Source: Janthinobacterium sp. 64 (lineage in GTDB: Bacteria > Pseudomonadota > Gammaproteobacteria > Burkholderiales > Burkholderiaceae_D). Taken from it: a DNA stretch of 64,000 nucleotides. Positions within the stretch are counted from its first letter, which is position 1, and each line of letters opens with the position of its first letter. Below, piece by piece: positions 27,720 through 36,834 of the stretch. A model generated the notes under the pieces. That model saw only the letters and a list, made by a program, of their open reading frames with translations, was not told where the DNA came from and searched no databases. Location: positions 4,960,001 to 5,024,000 of the forward strand of contig NZ_PHUG01000001.1 of assembly GCF_002813325.1 (NCBI RefSeq), given 5' to 3'. The translations under genes were made by a program, and so were the position numbers.

Positions 27720-30700
27720 GTGGATCGATACGATATCAGTGACCTTCTGACCAAGGCACCACTGGAGGAAGTAGTAAGACGACTCGGTATAGACGCCGAG
27801 CGACGAGGCTCACAGACTCTGGTACTTTGCCCGTTTCACCAAGACACACGACCTTCGCTGACTCTGTATCGAGCTGATGGAACTTCTCCCGCGCACTTTC
27901 ATTGTTTTGCTTGTGGTACCCATGGCACTGCCATTGACCTAGTCAAGCAGGTTGAGGGACTGGAATTCCTGCCGGCGGTAGCGTGGCTAGCCCAGCAATT
28001 CGGCGCCAAGCCTTTGCGCCTGAGGTCCACGCGACGGGACGAGCGAAAGGTTACCAGTGAAACCGCACTGGACTTTGCGCTACGCACTTTTGACGCGCAA
28101 CACGACACCCAGCGATTCAAGTCTTGGTGCTTAGAACGTGATTTCAACGATGGATTTCTTTACCGCCAGGGGCTGCGTTGCATCACGCGCAGTGTCTTGG
28201 TTGAGGCCTTGCAGGGCAAGGATGTAGGCGAACGTATCGAACTACTTGATGGACTGGAGAACCTTGGGCTGATCAAACGCTTGCGCTCCCGATCCTCTTC
28301 CAGCCAATGGAAGCTGGATTTGCTCGATCAGTTTCAAGACTGCTTTCATGATGGACGCGTGATCATCCCCATTCGTGGCCCCGATGCCAATAAGCCCAAA
28401 GTAAGCGGCTTTGCGGGTCGCGCGCTACAGAGTGTACCCCCAGAAGGTGTGGCGAAATACCTGCTAACGTCGGGTTTCGATAAGAGCAATCATCTATTCA
28501 ATGCGACAGATGCATTCAATGCTATCAAAGAAGCATTAAAGAACAACCAACAGGCAAAGCTTTATTTGGTTGAGGGCTTTCTGGATGCGCTACGACTTTT
28601 GGAGCTGGGCCAACCTGCAGTGGCGCTGATGGGGATCAGCCTGAGCAATCAACAACTTGGTCTGCTGAAAGCGCTAGCAGAGAGCGCACCCGGCAAAGGT
28701 GAATTGGTATACAGCGTTTTTTTAGACAGCGACTCTGCCGGTTTCGGTGGTGCCGGTCGCTTGGTGCGGAGGCTGCTTGACCTCCAAGGCGTGGACCTGC
28801 GCTGGATAGGTCTGCCCTGGCGAACTGATCCGACCTTGGGGAAAGACCCCGACACGAGTCTGCGCAGCTTGGCCTCATCCGAGCAGGCCACCGATTGGCT
28901 GCAGAGATTCGAGCTGCCGGCCGAAGGTCTGCTTCTTGCAGGTGAACTGGGAAGTCAAGACGCATCGGAACTTCAAGCATCCCGATGGAATCAGTTAGCT
29001 GCGACCATCCGCGAAAGGGCTTTATTTAGAACTGCTCTCACCGTTAAGCGGCTCTACGGCCACCGCTTGCCTGACCTGCCGGCGATGAGGCTCAGTGACA
29101 GCCAGTTGCCATGGGCGCAACAGCTTCATTGGATGCTAGTAGCATCCAATGAAGCAAAGCAGCCGATACAACGCAGCGTATACCTCGACGATGTTCTTCC
29201 GCGCGCAGCATTGGCTAGGAGGCTTGCCTATCACGGTGCGCATCGTGGCGAACTGCCTTGCGATGAAGAGGCTTGGCAAATTTTAAATAGTAATGAGTAC
29301 CTGTTTGACCAGACAGCGTTGGATCGCCTAAAGGCCACTCTTCAGAAAAATTCATGGCACCAGGGAGCACCCTTCGATGCTGTGCATTTGCCACGCAAGC
29401 TCACTGGGGACAAAAACGTACTGGACGATCCGCGTCTAAAGGTGATGCCTCACCCGGCTGACTTGCATGCGCAACAGCTGCTTCTCAACGAGTTGCTCAC
29501 CGAGCGACATGATCGCTTAAGCGCCGGGGGCCAGACATTCTCAGCGTGCATTCCCGCCGTGCGCTGGTACGCATCTCGGCAGGAAGTGGTGGTTAGCGGC
29601 ACTTATGAAGAACTCAATGAACCTGATCTTGAATGGGATGAGCCGAAGACCTTAAGCTTCGGCTACCAGATCGACATGGACGTTCTGGAGGGCGATAGAA
29701 TCCCAACGGACCAGGGCATGTTCCGGCCGTTCGGTCAATGCTGGCGTGACTTCATGGCGAGCTTGGCGCATCAGTGCCACGCCATCGGTCCCCGAGTGCA
29801 TGTGCTGCGCCTGGATGCCAAGCGCTACTATGATTCCATCCAGCGCTACGTGGTAAGAGATGAGTTACTCAAGCCGCTGTCAGCCGCATTACGCGACCAC
29901 AATCCGGAGGGCTTCAAGAGCATGTTCGGCTTAGCGGCCGATTCGCCTGTACCGGATGGCGCACTGGAGCGCCTTTTGACTGGACTCATATTTGGATACG
30001 AATATCACGATCCCGAGTTAGTGGAGCAAACCCGACAGAGCAAAGAGGCGATCGGCATTCCTCAGGGACCGGTGCTGTCTGCATACATTGGCACCATTGC
30101 GCTATTTCCTGTGGACCATGCAGCTCGCAATTTCATCCGTCGCACTCGCACCGAAGAAACCGGCTCAGACAGCAAGCGCCGCCCGCGCGCCGGTTATGCG
30201 CGCTACGTGGACGATGTCGTGATATTTGCCGATAGCGAGGAGCTGCTGAAGGAGCTGCGCGAAGTGCTGCAAGCGAAGGCCGCTGAGCTTTCTATCGCAT
30301 TGATCCACAAAGGTGAACGTGTGCGCTCAGGCACGCCCATTCAGGTCATGCGTCAGCTCAACGACGGGCGGGGCCTAGCAGCGTCTGTACCGGCTTGGGC
30401 TCACCCCATCGTAGGTGACGGTGAGGCTGATTGGAGTCTCGGGGACGACCTACCCAAGGTTGATCGTCAGTGTGCCCTTCAGATGCTGCGAGACCCAGCG
30501 CTCATGGAGCGTCCTGAGGACATTGTCAAGCACGTGAAAGCGGCAATGACCGCATCCGATCTGCGAGCCAATGACTTGGGCCTCTGTGCGCGGTGGCTAT
30601 GGTGGTATGTGGCGGCCGTGAGCCAACCGGTCGATCCCGAGGCGGCTTGGACCTCCTTCCGAACGCATTGGGACGACGTGTGTGAGAACCACGATTGGGC

Positions 30701-33700
30701 AGCAGCTTTTGCTGAGCGTGGCTACGACATGCTCTTTGCGGTCGAAGGACTAGACAGGCTGCTCGATCCCAACCCTTGGCAGGCGAACGGTCAGTTCTTG
30801 GCTGAAGTTGACAAGAACCGGAACCACCGCATTGCTCTGGCACGCTTGGTTTGCAAGGATGATTTCTTCCGAAGCGTAAGACCGGCCACGAACCGTGACC
30901 ACGTAGCACGGCGGACGCGGCTGATAGCCCGCAAAGCTCGGCGTTTGGCTGGTAATGGCCCGGTGCTCCCGGCGGTGACGCCGCAAAGCGAGCGTAGGGT
31001 GACCGCCATCGAGTGGCTGTGTCTGGCAGGTACGGTTTTGATGAGCGCGGCAGTTGATCGACCGCTGGCTGCACTTCAAGACCGCGAAATTATTCCACTT
31101 GATGAGCTAGAGCTCGCACATGGCGTCATTGAGCAGCTGAGGGAGAACGATAGTGCTGTAAGGACTCGTGCCGAGGCTGGTCTGGCTATCGATTTTATCG
31201 TGAGAAGCGCACCTCCCCAAGAGCGACTGAGCGTACTGTCCAAATTCCGCGGGCTGCTTTCGAACCTCGGCAGTGAACAGAAACGGAGGCTGATTCCGCA
31301 CCTGCCAGTCCTCAATCACCAGACCGCCTCGTTCTATGAGATCGACGAAGAGCTGGGAACTGGCGGCAGGTATCTTTACCGTTGCGCTCTGCGCGAGGCG
31401 ACGCAAGACCTGAATGAAGTGGCGTCCCAATTCGTACAGGCGGCCTTGGGTTCAGGGCCCTCAAGCGTCACTGAAACAATGCAAGTCCGGTTCAAGTTGG
31501 AAGGAGCCGAAGCGTTCACTGTTTGCTGGGGCAAGAGCCTGACCTCTCAGGTGTGGAGCGACTTGGCTGCACTAGGAAAAACGGGCCCAGAAGCTCGAAC
31601 CCATTTAGCGGCACGCCTGTTCCTAGCACTCCTCTCCATGCACCAATTGCGGGAGGACGAGAAAGGGGAAATGACCTATGTTCCGTTCTTGCCTCAGTTG
31701 TTCCTCGAAGTTGAGGGCGATCAGACGACACTCCATCTGGTAGCTGACCCCGTCCCGCGCAATCTTTTGGGAGTAAGCGCTTGGTACCACGACCGCGATG
31801 AAAGAGTTCAGTCGGAAAACGTGCCGCTGGCTGATGCAGATCTTTGGCGCGTAGGTTGGGCTGTCGCCGATGTACTAGGTGTGGCCACTGATATGGCGGG
31901 TGAAACCGGCGTGCGTGACGAGCTACTCGATGAAAGCGAGGAGTTTGATAACGAAGCGCATGCCAAGCAGGCACTGGAAGGCTATGTGCTGCGACAGCAA
32001 CTGCGCAAGTTGCAGGGGAGCTTCCTGTCCGGGGTGCCGACCGCCGTTGTAAGCGACACGGCCGTTTCGTTGCCGGGCACCGTCAAGCGGGCGTTGAAGT
32101 TGTTGCTGGACTTCCCTTCGAACCAAGGGTTGGACGCGCAGGTGCGCCACGCAATTCTGGTGGAAGCCGAGACCCGAGCCATGGCCATGCGGATGCAAGC
32201 GCGCAGCGGCGACGACTTGCGACACGTTCTGCATCGTGCGTTTCCCGATGCGTTGAACCGATTGCCATTATGGGCTCTTGGGGGCCTTAAGTTGCGGCGC
32301 CCCACGAACCAATCAAGCGAATTGCGCCCAGATTTGGCACTGATGTTGGCCCTGTACCGAGCGCTATATCCTGAAGTGGTGGAAACTGATATTGACGTGA
32401 CGGCACCGTCACTGCGCATAGCGCTGGCATTGGCGGCTGTCGGTGTAGGCCTGCGCGGCAGCGTGGCAGCGCTTTGGGGATACACTGCGGATCTCGGCTC
32501 GCGCCGCATGGAAGAAAACCTGAACCTGCCGACGAAATGGGCAATGCCCGATATGGCCCGCCTAGATCCGCAGGGGGATTACAAGGCCATGCGGAAACTG
32601 TTGTTCGATGGTAATTGGCCGGAACTGTGCAAGGCCAGTCCCTGGAAATGGATGTTGGGCTTGATCGGTCTGTTGAATAGCAGCTTTGCGCAGGCTTTCG
32701 AGCTTCCGTCATTGGAAGCGCTCTACAAAACCCTCAGTGCCTGGCAGACCACACCCGCACGCGTCGATGACTCTGCCCCCGCACATGAGCCCTGGCCGTT
32801 CGACGCTTTGCCTAGATTTACGTTGCAGCAATGCGAGGACTTGATGCGGGCACTACCAGCAGCGATGTGCGACCTCGATCTGAAACGGGGTATGCGCGTG
32901 GTATGCGTTCAAGGCCGGACGTTCGGTCGCAGCCGAGACACCAATGAGTTTACGGATGTTACGGGCGCCGGCTGGCAAATGACCAAGCCGCAATACACCA
33001 GCCTTTACGCCAATTCGCTAGAAGAGCACCGTCCGTCTGACGGCAACCGGATACTCAAAGTCTGGACCGAGACACGCCGTATTGCTGACAATGATCTACT
33101 GGCCGTACACACTCTAGATAACAAGCTCGGGAAATGGCTGCCATCTCAACCGGAGGCGGTCCTAGTGATTCCAGCGAGTGCGGTAGTTTCCTTGCAAACC
33201 GTTCGGCAAGACGATTTTCCGGAAGTGATAGATAGCGTAGCCGGAAACCCTGAAATACTGGCGGATTCTCAGCTAGAGCCAGCAGAGGGGCAGCCTCCAG
33301 CCACTCAGGAAAATGATGCGCTACCCAATGAAGCCTCTTCCCAGTCTAGATCCGGTGGGGCGGATAGTGTGGAAGCAGGCACGACTAAATCAATGCCGTT
33401 ATCAGATGGAAACGAATCGTCGATGCATACGGATCGCTCGGCCGACGACTCGATGATCCCACCGCCTCCCCCATCGGACGTGCAAGAAAAACTCGATGTA
33501 GCCCAGAAAGCTAGTAAGTCGGACCACGAAATCTCAACCTTGCAGCTTCTCGACAGGTTGAGCGAATGGCAAAGTGAGTCGTGGAAAAATCGTCTTGGAG
33601 GCGAGACTAGCCACGACCAGGAAGCACGTATTAGCTCCCATTTTCGCGTTGCGTTATTCCAGTGCCGCGTAGAGGAAAGTTACAGTCATCCGTTAGCAGA

Positions 33701-35372
33701 AGTCGGGTTAGGCGGTTTGCCTTTATCCAAGTCGTCGCAAGAAGCACTCCGAGCCCATCTTAAGGACAAAGGTCAGCTCAAGGACTTGAGTAAGGCCGTC
33801 CAGCGACATTCTGAATTTCGTTGGCAAGATGAACTGCGAGTCATCTCGTGGCCCGAGCATCGGCGGCGGACACTTTTACGGCAAGCGTTGAAAGCGTGCC
33901 GAGACCTCAAGGTGCAACTTCTCGTCTTGCCTGAGGTATCAGTACGACCGGATACGGTCGTGTGGTTGAAGGAGCAGCTTCGAAACTATCCCGGATTGGC
34001 TGTACTGGCGGGGACCTACCGGCAATTTGAGGAAGCCGACAGTAGCAATCACTTGGCGGAGAAACTGACCTTGTTATGGCAACCGGATAAAGCTTTGGAA
34101 GTGCCATTTGGCTTAGAGGGCGACACTGGAGTAATTGAACTGCAGCGCGGCAAGAAGTACCGCGCCGTCGCAGCTCATGAGCTGTTCCGGCCTGATGTCA
34201 AGAAGTTGGAACCGCTGTACACCGAAGAGAAGGTGGTAGAGGCCTTACGCGGTATTCGAAGTCGCGCGAAGAAGGGAGAATGGTCACCAGAGCAGCTAAT
34301 TCCGTTGCTTAGGGCGTTGATCCATGGCCCCCAGAAGCTGCGTTACTGTATGGAATTGGTTTGCTCCGAGCTATTTATGCTGACAAGTCCCGCCAACCGC
34401 TCGCCGCTAGAGCACGAATTGGCCAAGATGCTGCAACTGTTTGGAGGAAATCCTTCCGAAGCTAAGAAGCATGTCGATGAAGACATTAGCGCACTTGGCG
34501 AACTACTGACGTCCGCTCAGCGCAATCGTGAGCGGCGATCCGTGCTGCTAGTTCCTGCCTGTACAAGCCGTAGCAACGATTATTGGCATGCAGGCCAAGC
34601 CAGCGTCTTAGCATCGGGTACAGCTACTGTATTTTGCAATGCTGCCAACAAAAAGCTTAGCGTTGGAGGTAGTTGTTTTATAGGTATTGACTCTGTCAGC
34701 CACGTGAAACCTGACCACGCCGGCACCGTACGCCTGTTGACGCCTTATCACGGCTGGAGTAAGGGAATCCTCCAGCCTGACTGCAAGGGGGCCTTGTCCG
34801 CAGCTGATCAAGCCTTAGTGGTTGTAGATCTCGATCCTGTTCACGTAGTTAGTGGCAAGCCTCGCCCACAATTACTTCCCGAACCTATGTCGCTGGTAGC
34901 GTATCTACCTATAGTGGAAGTTATAGACAAGATGAAGAATGCCAGGGGACTGGAGAATGCGTTGAGCGACCAATTGACGTCGGATGGATGCAAGCGGTTG
35001 CATGAGATGTTGACGAATGAAGCCTTTCCCGAAGCATGCGGACCATTGCACAAGCGCGACAATTTCGCGGAAGCGTTCAAGATGCTGCTCGACGCAAAAG
35101 CGAACAGCAGCTTGAGTCTGGAGACAGGCGGAGCGACAGTCGAAATATTCAAGGATTTTTTTGGTGATCCTAGCGCCGTACGCGAGCGCATCTTGGCATG
35201 GATCAGAGACCGTCATCAGCAGCCTGCACCAAAGGCTGGTGAGCGGAATCTGGAGCCGGTTTGGCTGGATTTTTTGATCGCGGATCTGACGTGGAGGTAT
35301 AGCGATGAGCCGCCAAAAATCCGGGTCCCGCAATGGCTTGGCGAGTTGCCACGTGCTTTCAGCAAAAAGTAA
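27720..35372 (+). CDS. Giant DnaG-like primase / reverse transcriptase / nitrilase fusion (DRT1-like candidate)
   Basis: From GTG 27720 the product has 2,550 residues. An N-terminal CHC2-type zinc ribbon has Cys37-x2-His40 and Cys62-x2-Cys65. A TOPRIM domain follows, with Glu285 (LVEGFLDAL) and the Asp336-x-Asp338 pair (FLDSDSAG). The reverse transcriptase has RLDAKRYYDSI (Asp699), IPQGP (780-784) and YVDD (829-832). A long, mostly helical region follows, then a Pro-rich linker (PPPPPSD) and a nitrilase-like domain with LLVLPEV (Glu2072) and VCSEL (Cys2215). RT plus nitrilase is the layout of UG1/DRT1 antiphage proteins; the primase-like front is additional. AGGAA 5 nt before GTG 27720 supports that start. 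The upstream frame to 27276 is an integrase remnant. Defense function is inferred. Confidence 0.85.
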   Translation: MDRYDISDLLTKAPLEEVVRRLGIDAERRGSQTLVLCPFHQDTRPSLTLYRADGTSPAHFHCFACGTHGTAIDLVKQVEGLEFLPAVAWLAQQFGAKPLRLRSTRRDERKVTSETALDFALRTFDAQHDTQRFKSWCLERDFNDGFLYRQGLRCITRSVLVEALQGKDVGERIELLDGLENLGLIKRLRSRSSSSQWKLDLLDQFQDCFHDGRVIIPIRGPDANKPKVSGFAGRALQSVPPEGVAKYLLTSGFDKSNHLFNATDAFNAIKEALKNNQQAKLYLVEGFLDALRLLELGQPAVALMGISLSNQQLGLLKALAESAPGKGELVYSVFLDSDSAGFGGAGRLVRRLLDLQGVDLRWIGLPWRTDPTLGKDPDTSLRSLASSEQATDWLQRFELPAEGLLLAGELGSQDASELQASRWNQLAATIRERALFRTALTVKRLYGHRLPDLPAMRLSDSQLPWAQQLHWMLVASNEAKQPIQRSVYLDDVLPRAALARRLAYHGAHRGELPCDEEAWQILNSNEYLFDQTALDRLKATLQKNSWHQGAPFDAVHLPRKLTGDKNVLDDPRLKVMPHPADLHAQQLLLNELLTERHDRLSAGGQTFSACIPAVRWYASRQEVVVSGTYEELNEPDLEWDEPKTLSFGYQIDMDVLEGDRIPTDQGMFRPFGQCWRDFMASLAHQCHAIGPRVHVLRLDAKRYYDSIQRYVVRDELLKPLSAALRDHNPEGFKSMFGLAADSPVPDGALERLLTGLIFGYEYHDPELVEQTRQSKEAIGIPQGPVLSAYIGTIALFPVDHAARNFIRRTRTEETGSDSKRRPRAGYARYVDDVVIFADSEELLKELREVLQAKAAELSIALIHKGERVRSGTPIQVMRQLNDGRGLAASVPAWAHPIVGDGEADWSLGDDLPKVDRQCALQMLRDPALMERPEDIVKHVKAAMTASDLRANDLGLCARWLWWYVAAVSQPVDPEAAWTSFRTHWDDVCENHDWAAAFAERGYDMLFAVEGLDRLLDPNPWQANGQFLAEVDKNRNHRIALARLVCKDDFFRSVRPATNRDHVARRTRLIARKARRLAGNGPVLPAVTPQSERRVTAIEWLCLAGTVLMSAAVDRPLAALQDREIIPLDELELAHGVIEQLRENDSAVRTRAEAGLAIDFIVRSAPPQERLSVLSKFRGLLSNLGSEQKRRLIPHLPVLNHQTASFYEIDEELGTGGRYLYRCALREATQDLNEVASQFVQAALGSGPSSVTETMQVRFKLEGAEAFTVCWGKSLTSQVWSDLAALGKTGPEARTHLAARLFLALLSMHQLREDEKGEMTYVPFLPQLFLEVEGDQTTLHLVADPVPRNLLGVSAWYHDRDERVQSENVPLADADLWRVGWAVADVLGVATDMAGETGVRDELLDESEEFDNEAHAKQALEGYVLRQQLRKLQGSFLSGVPTAVVSDTAVSLPGTVKRALKLLLDFPSNQGLDAQVRHAILVEAETRAMAMRMQARSGDDLRHVLHRAFPDALNRLPLWALGGLKLRRPTNQSSELRPDLALMLALYRALYPEVVETDIDVTAPSLRIALALAAVGVGLRGSVAALWGYTADLGSRRMEENLNLPTKWAMPDMARLDPQGDYKAMRKLLFDGNWPELCKASPWKWMLGLIGLLNSSFAQAFELPSLEALYKTLSAWQTTPARVDDSAPAHEPWPFDALPRFTLQQCEDLMRALPAAMCDLDLKRGMRVVCVQGRTFGRSRDTNEFTDVTGAGWQMTKPQYTSLYANSLEEHRPSDGNRILKVWTETRRIADNDLLAVHTLDNKLGKWLPSQPEAVLVIPASAVVSLQTVRQDDFPEVIDSVAGNPEILADSQLEPAEGQPPATQENDALPNEASSQSRSGGADSVEAGTTKSMPLSDGNESSMHTDRSADDSMIPPPPPSDVQEKLDVAQKASKSDHEISTLQLLDRLSEWQSESWKNRLGGETSHDQEARISSHFRVALFQCRVEESYSHPLAEVGLGGLPLSKSSQEALRAHLKDKGQLKDLSKAVQRHSEFRWQDELRVISWPEHRRRTLLRQALKACRDLKVQLLVLPEVSVRPDTVVWLKEQLRNYPGLAVLAGTYRQFEEADSSNHLAEKLTLLWQPDKALEVPFGLEGDTGVIELQRGKKYRAVAAHELFRPDVKKLEPLYTEEKVVEALRGIRSRAKKGEWSPEQLIPLLRALIHGPQKLRYCMELVCSELFMLTSPANRSPLEHELAKMLQLFGGNPSEAKKHVDEDISALGELLTSAQRNRERRSVLLVPACTSRSNDYWHAGQASVLASGTATVFCNAANKKLSVGGSCFIGIDSVSHVKPDHAGTVRLLTPYHGWSKGILQPDCKGALSAADQALVVVDLDPVHVVSGKPRPQLLPEPMSLVAYLPIVEVIDKMKNARGLENALSDQLTSDGCKRLHEMLTNEAFPEACGPLHKRDNFAEAFKMLLDAKANSSLSLETGGATVEIFKDFFGDPSAVRERILAWIRDRHQQPAPKAGERNLEPVWLDFLIADLTWRYSDEPPKIRVPQWLGELPRAFSKK

Positions 35373-35499
35373 ATTGGCGTCGATTACTCTACGCCGCTTT
35401 TGCGGCTATGCTACCGACCGTTATTGAACGGCCGTACCTCTTCGGCTACTTGCGGAGAGTAATTCTAATCACCACACAGATGCCGTTACCCCTGAGCAT

Positions 35500-35784
35500 G
35501 GCTTTGTTGCACAAAATCCCGAGGCGCGCGTGAATCGCGACTCGGTAAACTTTCAGCATGAATGCACCGAGCAAACCGAAGTATCGAACGACCAACTGGA
35601 AGGAGGACAACGGGGCGCTGAAGGTGCATGGTTCGCGACTCACCTGGCTCGACCAGGACATGTGCTGGCACGGCAGTGGGGGGAGCCGGAAGTACAGCGA
35701 GACGGCGATTCAGTTTGCCTGTCCATAAAGGCTCTGTTTGGCATTCCCCCAGCAGTACGGACACTTCCGCTAGGCCCATTTTAG
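35500..35784 (+). pseudogene. IS5-family transposase remnant
   Basis: GGCTTTGTTGCACAAA at 35500-35515 resembles an IS5-group terminal repeat. From ATG 35558 the frame reads NAPSKPKYRTTNWKEDNGALKVHGSRLTWLDQDMCW...RKYSETAIQF, the N-terminus of IS5-type transposases. A frameshift near 35718 moves the sequence to CLSIKALFGIPPAVR in another frame, and homology then ends. No right terminal repeat is seen. It lies about 130 bp after the giant gene. Confidence 0.8.
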
Positions 35785-35788
35785 ATTT

Positions 35789-36380
35789 TCAAAGTGAATT
35801 AGACTGAACTAGCCGATTGTTGAATGCACGGCGCAGTGCATTGTAGAATCTTTTTATGTTAGTCGAACAATCGGCGCGAAGTTCGTCCCTGGTTCGGTAG
35901 TGCTTCTCGCTGAGCCATTGGTTTTTGACCTCGAGAAGAAGCTTTTCATTGCGGTGTTGTCTCAGCAATTCCCACGATGGCTCATGCTGAAGGAAATGTC
36001 GTGCGATGCCACCAAGTGCTGAAAGTTCTCGCTCGTGTATTGCGAACCCTGGCTCCGAGAGATGCCGCACCGCGCAGGGCTTGCCGTGCCTAACAATGGC
36101 GATCATGAGCGCATCAATCATCAACTGGGGCATCGTTGGCTGCATTGAACATCGATCAACACGTCGGGAATACAGGTCTGATACAACGGCAACAAACAGC
36201 CGGCCCTCACCGATCCCAATATAAGTAAAGTCAGTAGTATATGAACTCTAGTGTAGATGATGAAATCGCTGGCGCAGCGGAAATAGCATAAATGGATCGC
36301 CACACGGACTTTGTGTCTTTAAAAAAATGCCAACTTGCATGTGTTGGCGTTCTCGCTGAATCATTCTTGGTGGTCCGGTG
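35789..36380 (-). pseudogene. IS3-family OrfB transposase remnant, frameshifted
   Basis: Minus-strand translations in different frames give DFTYIGIGEGRLFVAVVSDLYSRRVDRCSMQ, MIDALMIAIVRHGKP, GSQYTSENFQHLVASHDISFSMSHRGNC and HYRTRDELRADCSTNIKRFYNALRR. Together these are the DDE catalytic core of an IS3-family OrfB. Several frameshifts and stops separate them, so it is dead. The N-terminal part before about 36300 is barely recognisable. Confidence 0.75.
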
Positions 36381-36549
36381 CGGAATCGAAACACCGACAG
36401 AAGGATTCTCAATCCTTTGTTCGAATGGATGTTCTTGTTGCACTAATTCTTGACCCAGGTAGGCAACTTTTTGGTAAGGGCATAGTTGGAGGCATTCTTT
36501 AATTTACCATCTGTTGAAATCGCCTATCCATGCGCGTTACCAGGCATGA

Positions 36550-36565
36550 TTCGAATCCCCCTCTC
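36550..36565 (+). repeat. attR: 16-bp direct repeat matching tRNA-Ser
   Basis: TTCGAATCCCCCTCTC is identical to 22071-22086. The next bases (GGGCAGCC) differ from the rest of the tRNA acceptor stem, so either the core is limited to these 16 bp or the right junction has been altered. Confidence 0.7.
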
Positions 36566-36720
36566 GGGCAGCCATCTTCACCCCCAGCCCCGTCAACACG
36601 CCCACCATCATCCACCGCTACACGGCCACCCAAGTTGGCGGCAGGGTCAGGAATCCTGCAATCGACCCCAGCATCATTGCAATCACCTAATTCACGGCGA
36701 TGCTGACGATGGTCTGCATG
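36555..36720 (-). pseudogene. LysE-family exporter C-terminal remnant
   Basis: One minus-strand frame reads QTIVSIAVN-stop-VIAMMLGSIAGFLTLPPTWVAV-stop-RWMMVGVLTGLGVKMAARE. This resembles the last membrane helices of LysE-type amino-acid exporters, interrupted by two in-frame stop codons. It abuts and slightly overlaps attR, so it probably belongs to the chromosome next to the integration site. Confidence 0.5.
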
Positions 36721-36783
36721 TATCCAAGTTACGCGTGCTGCTAACCCGACCTACAAAACTACCACCTGTCAACAACGAAGACG

Positions 36784-36809
36784 CAAAAAAACCCGCCGAA
36801 GCGGGTTTT
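36784..36809 (-). terminator. Terminator of the isocitrate lyase gene
   Basis: On the minus strand AACCCGC / GCGGGTT with a TTCG tetraloop is followed by seven T, 26 bp after the stop codon. Confidence 0.9.
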
Positions 36810-36834
36810 CTCACTCTACAGCCAAACCAAAAAC

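Larger units (their letters stand above)
22071..36565 (+). mobile_element. Genomic island of about 14.5 kb in tRNA-Ser
   Basis: The element is bounded by the 16-bp direct repeats at 22071 and 36550. It starts with a P4-type integrase next to the tRNA and carries an AlpA-type regulator, an AT-rich gene unlike the chromosome, a giant primase-RT-nitrilase gene and several decayed transposase and integrase fragments. No capsid, portal or conjugation genes are present, so it resembles a satellite-like or defense island. The right end is eroded: the bases after the repeat do not match the rest of the tRNA. Confidence 0.8.
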
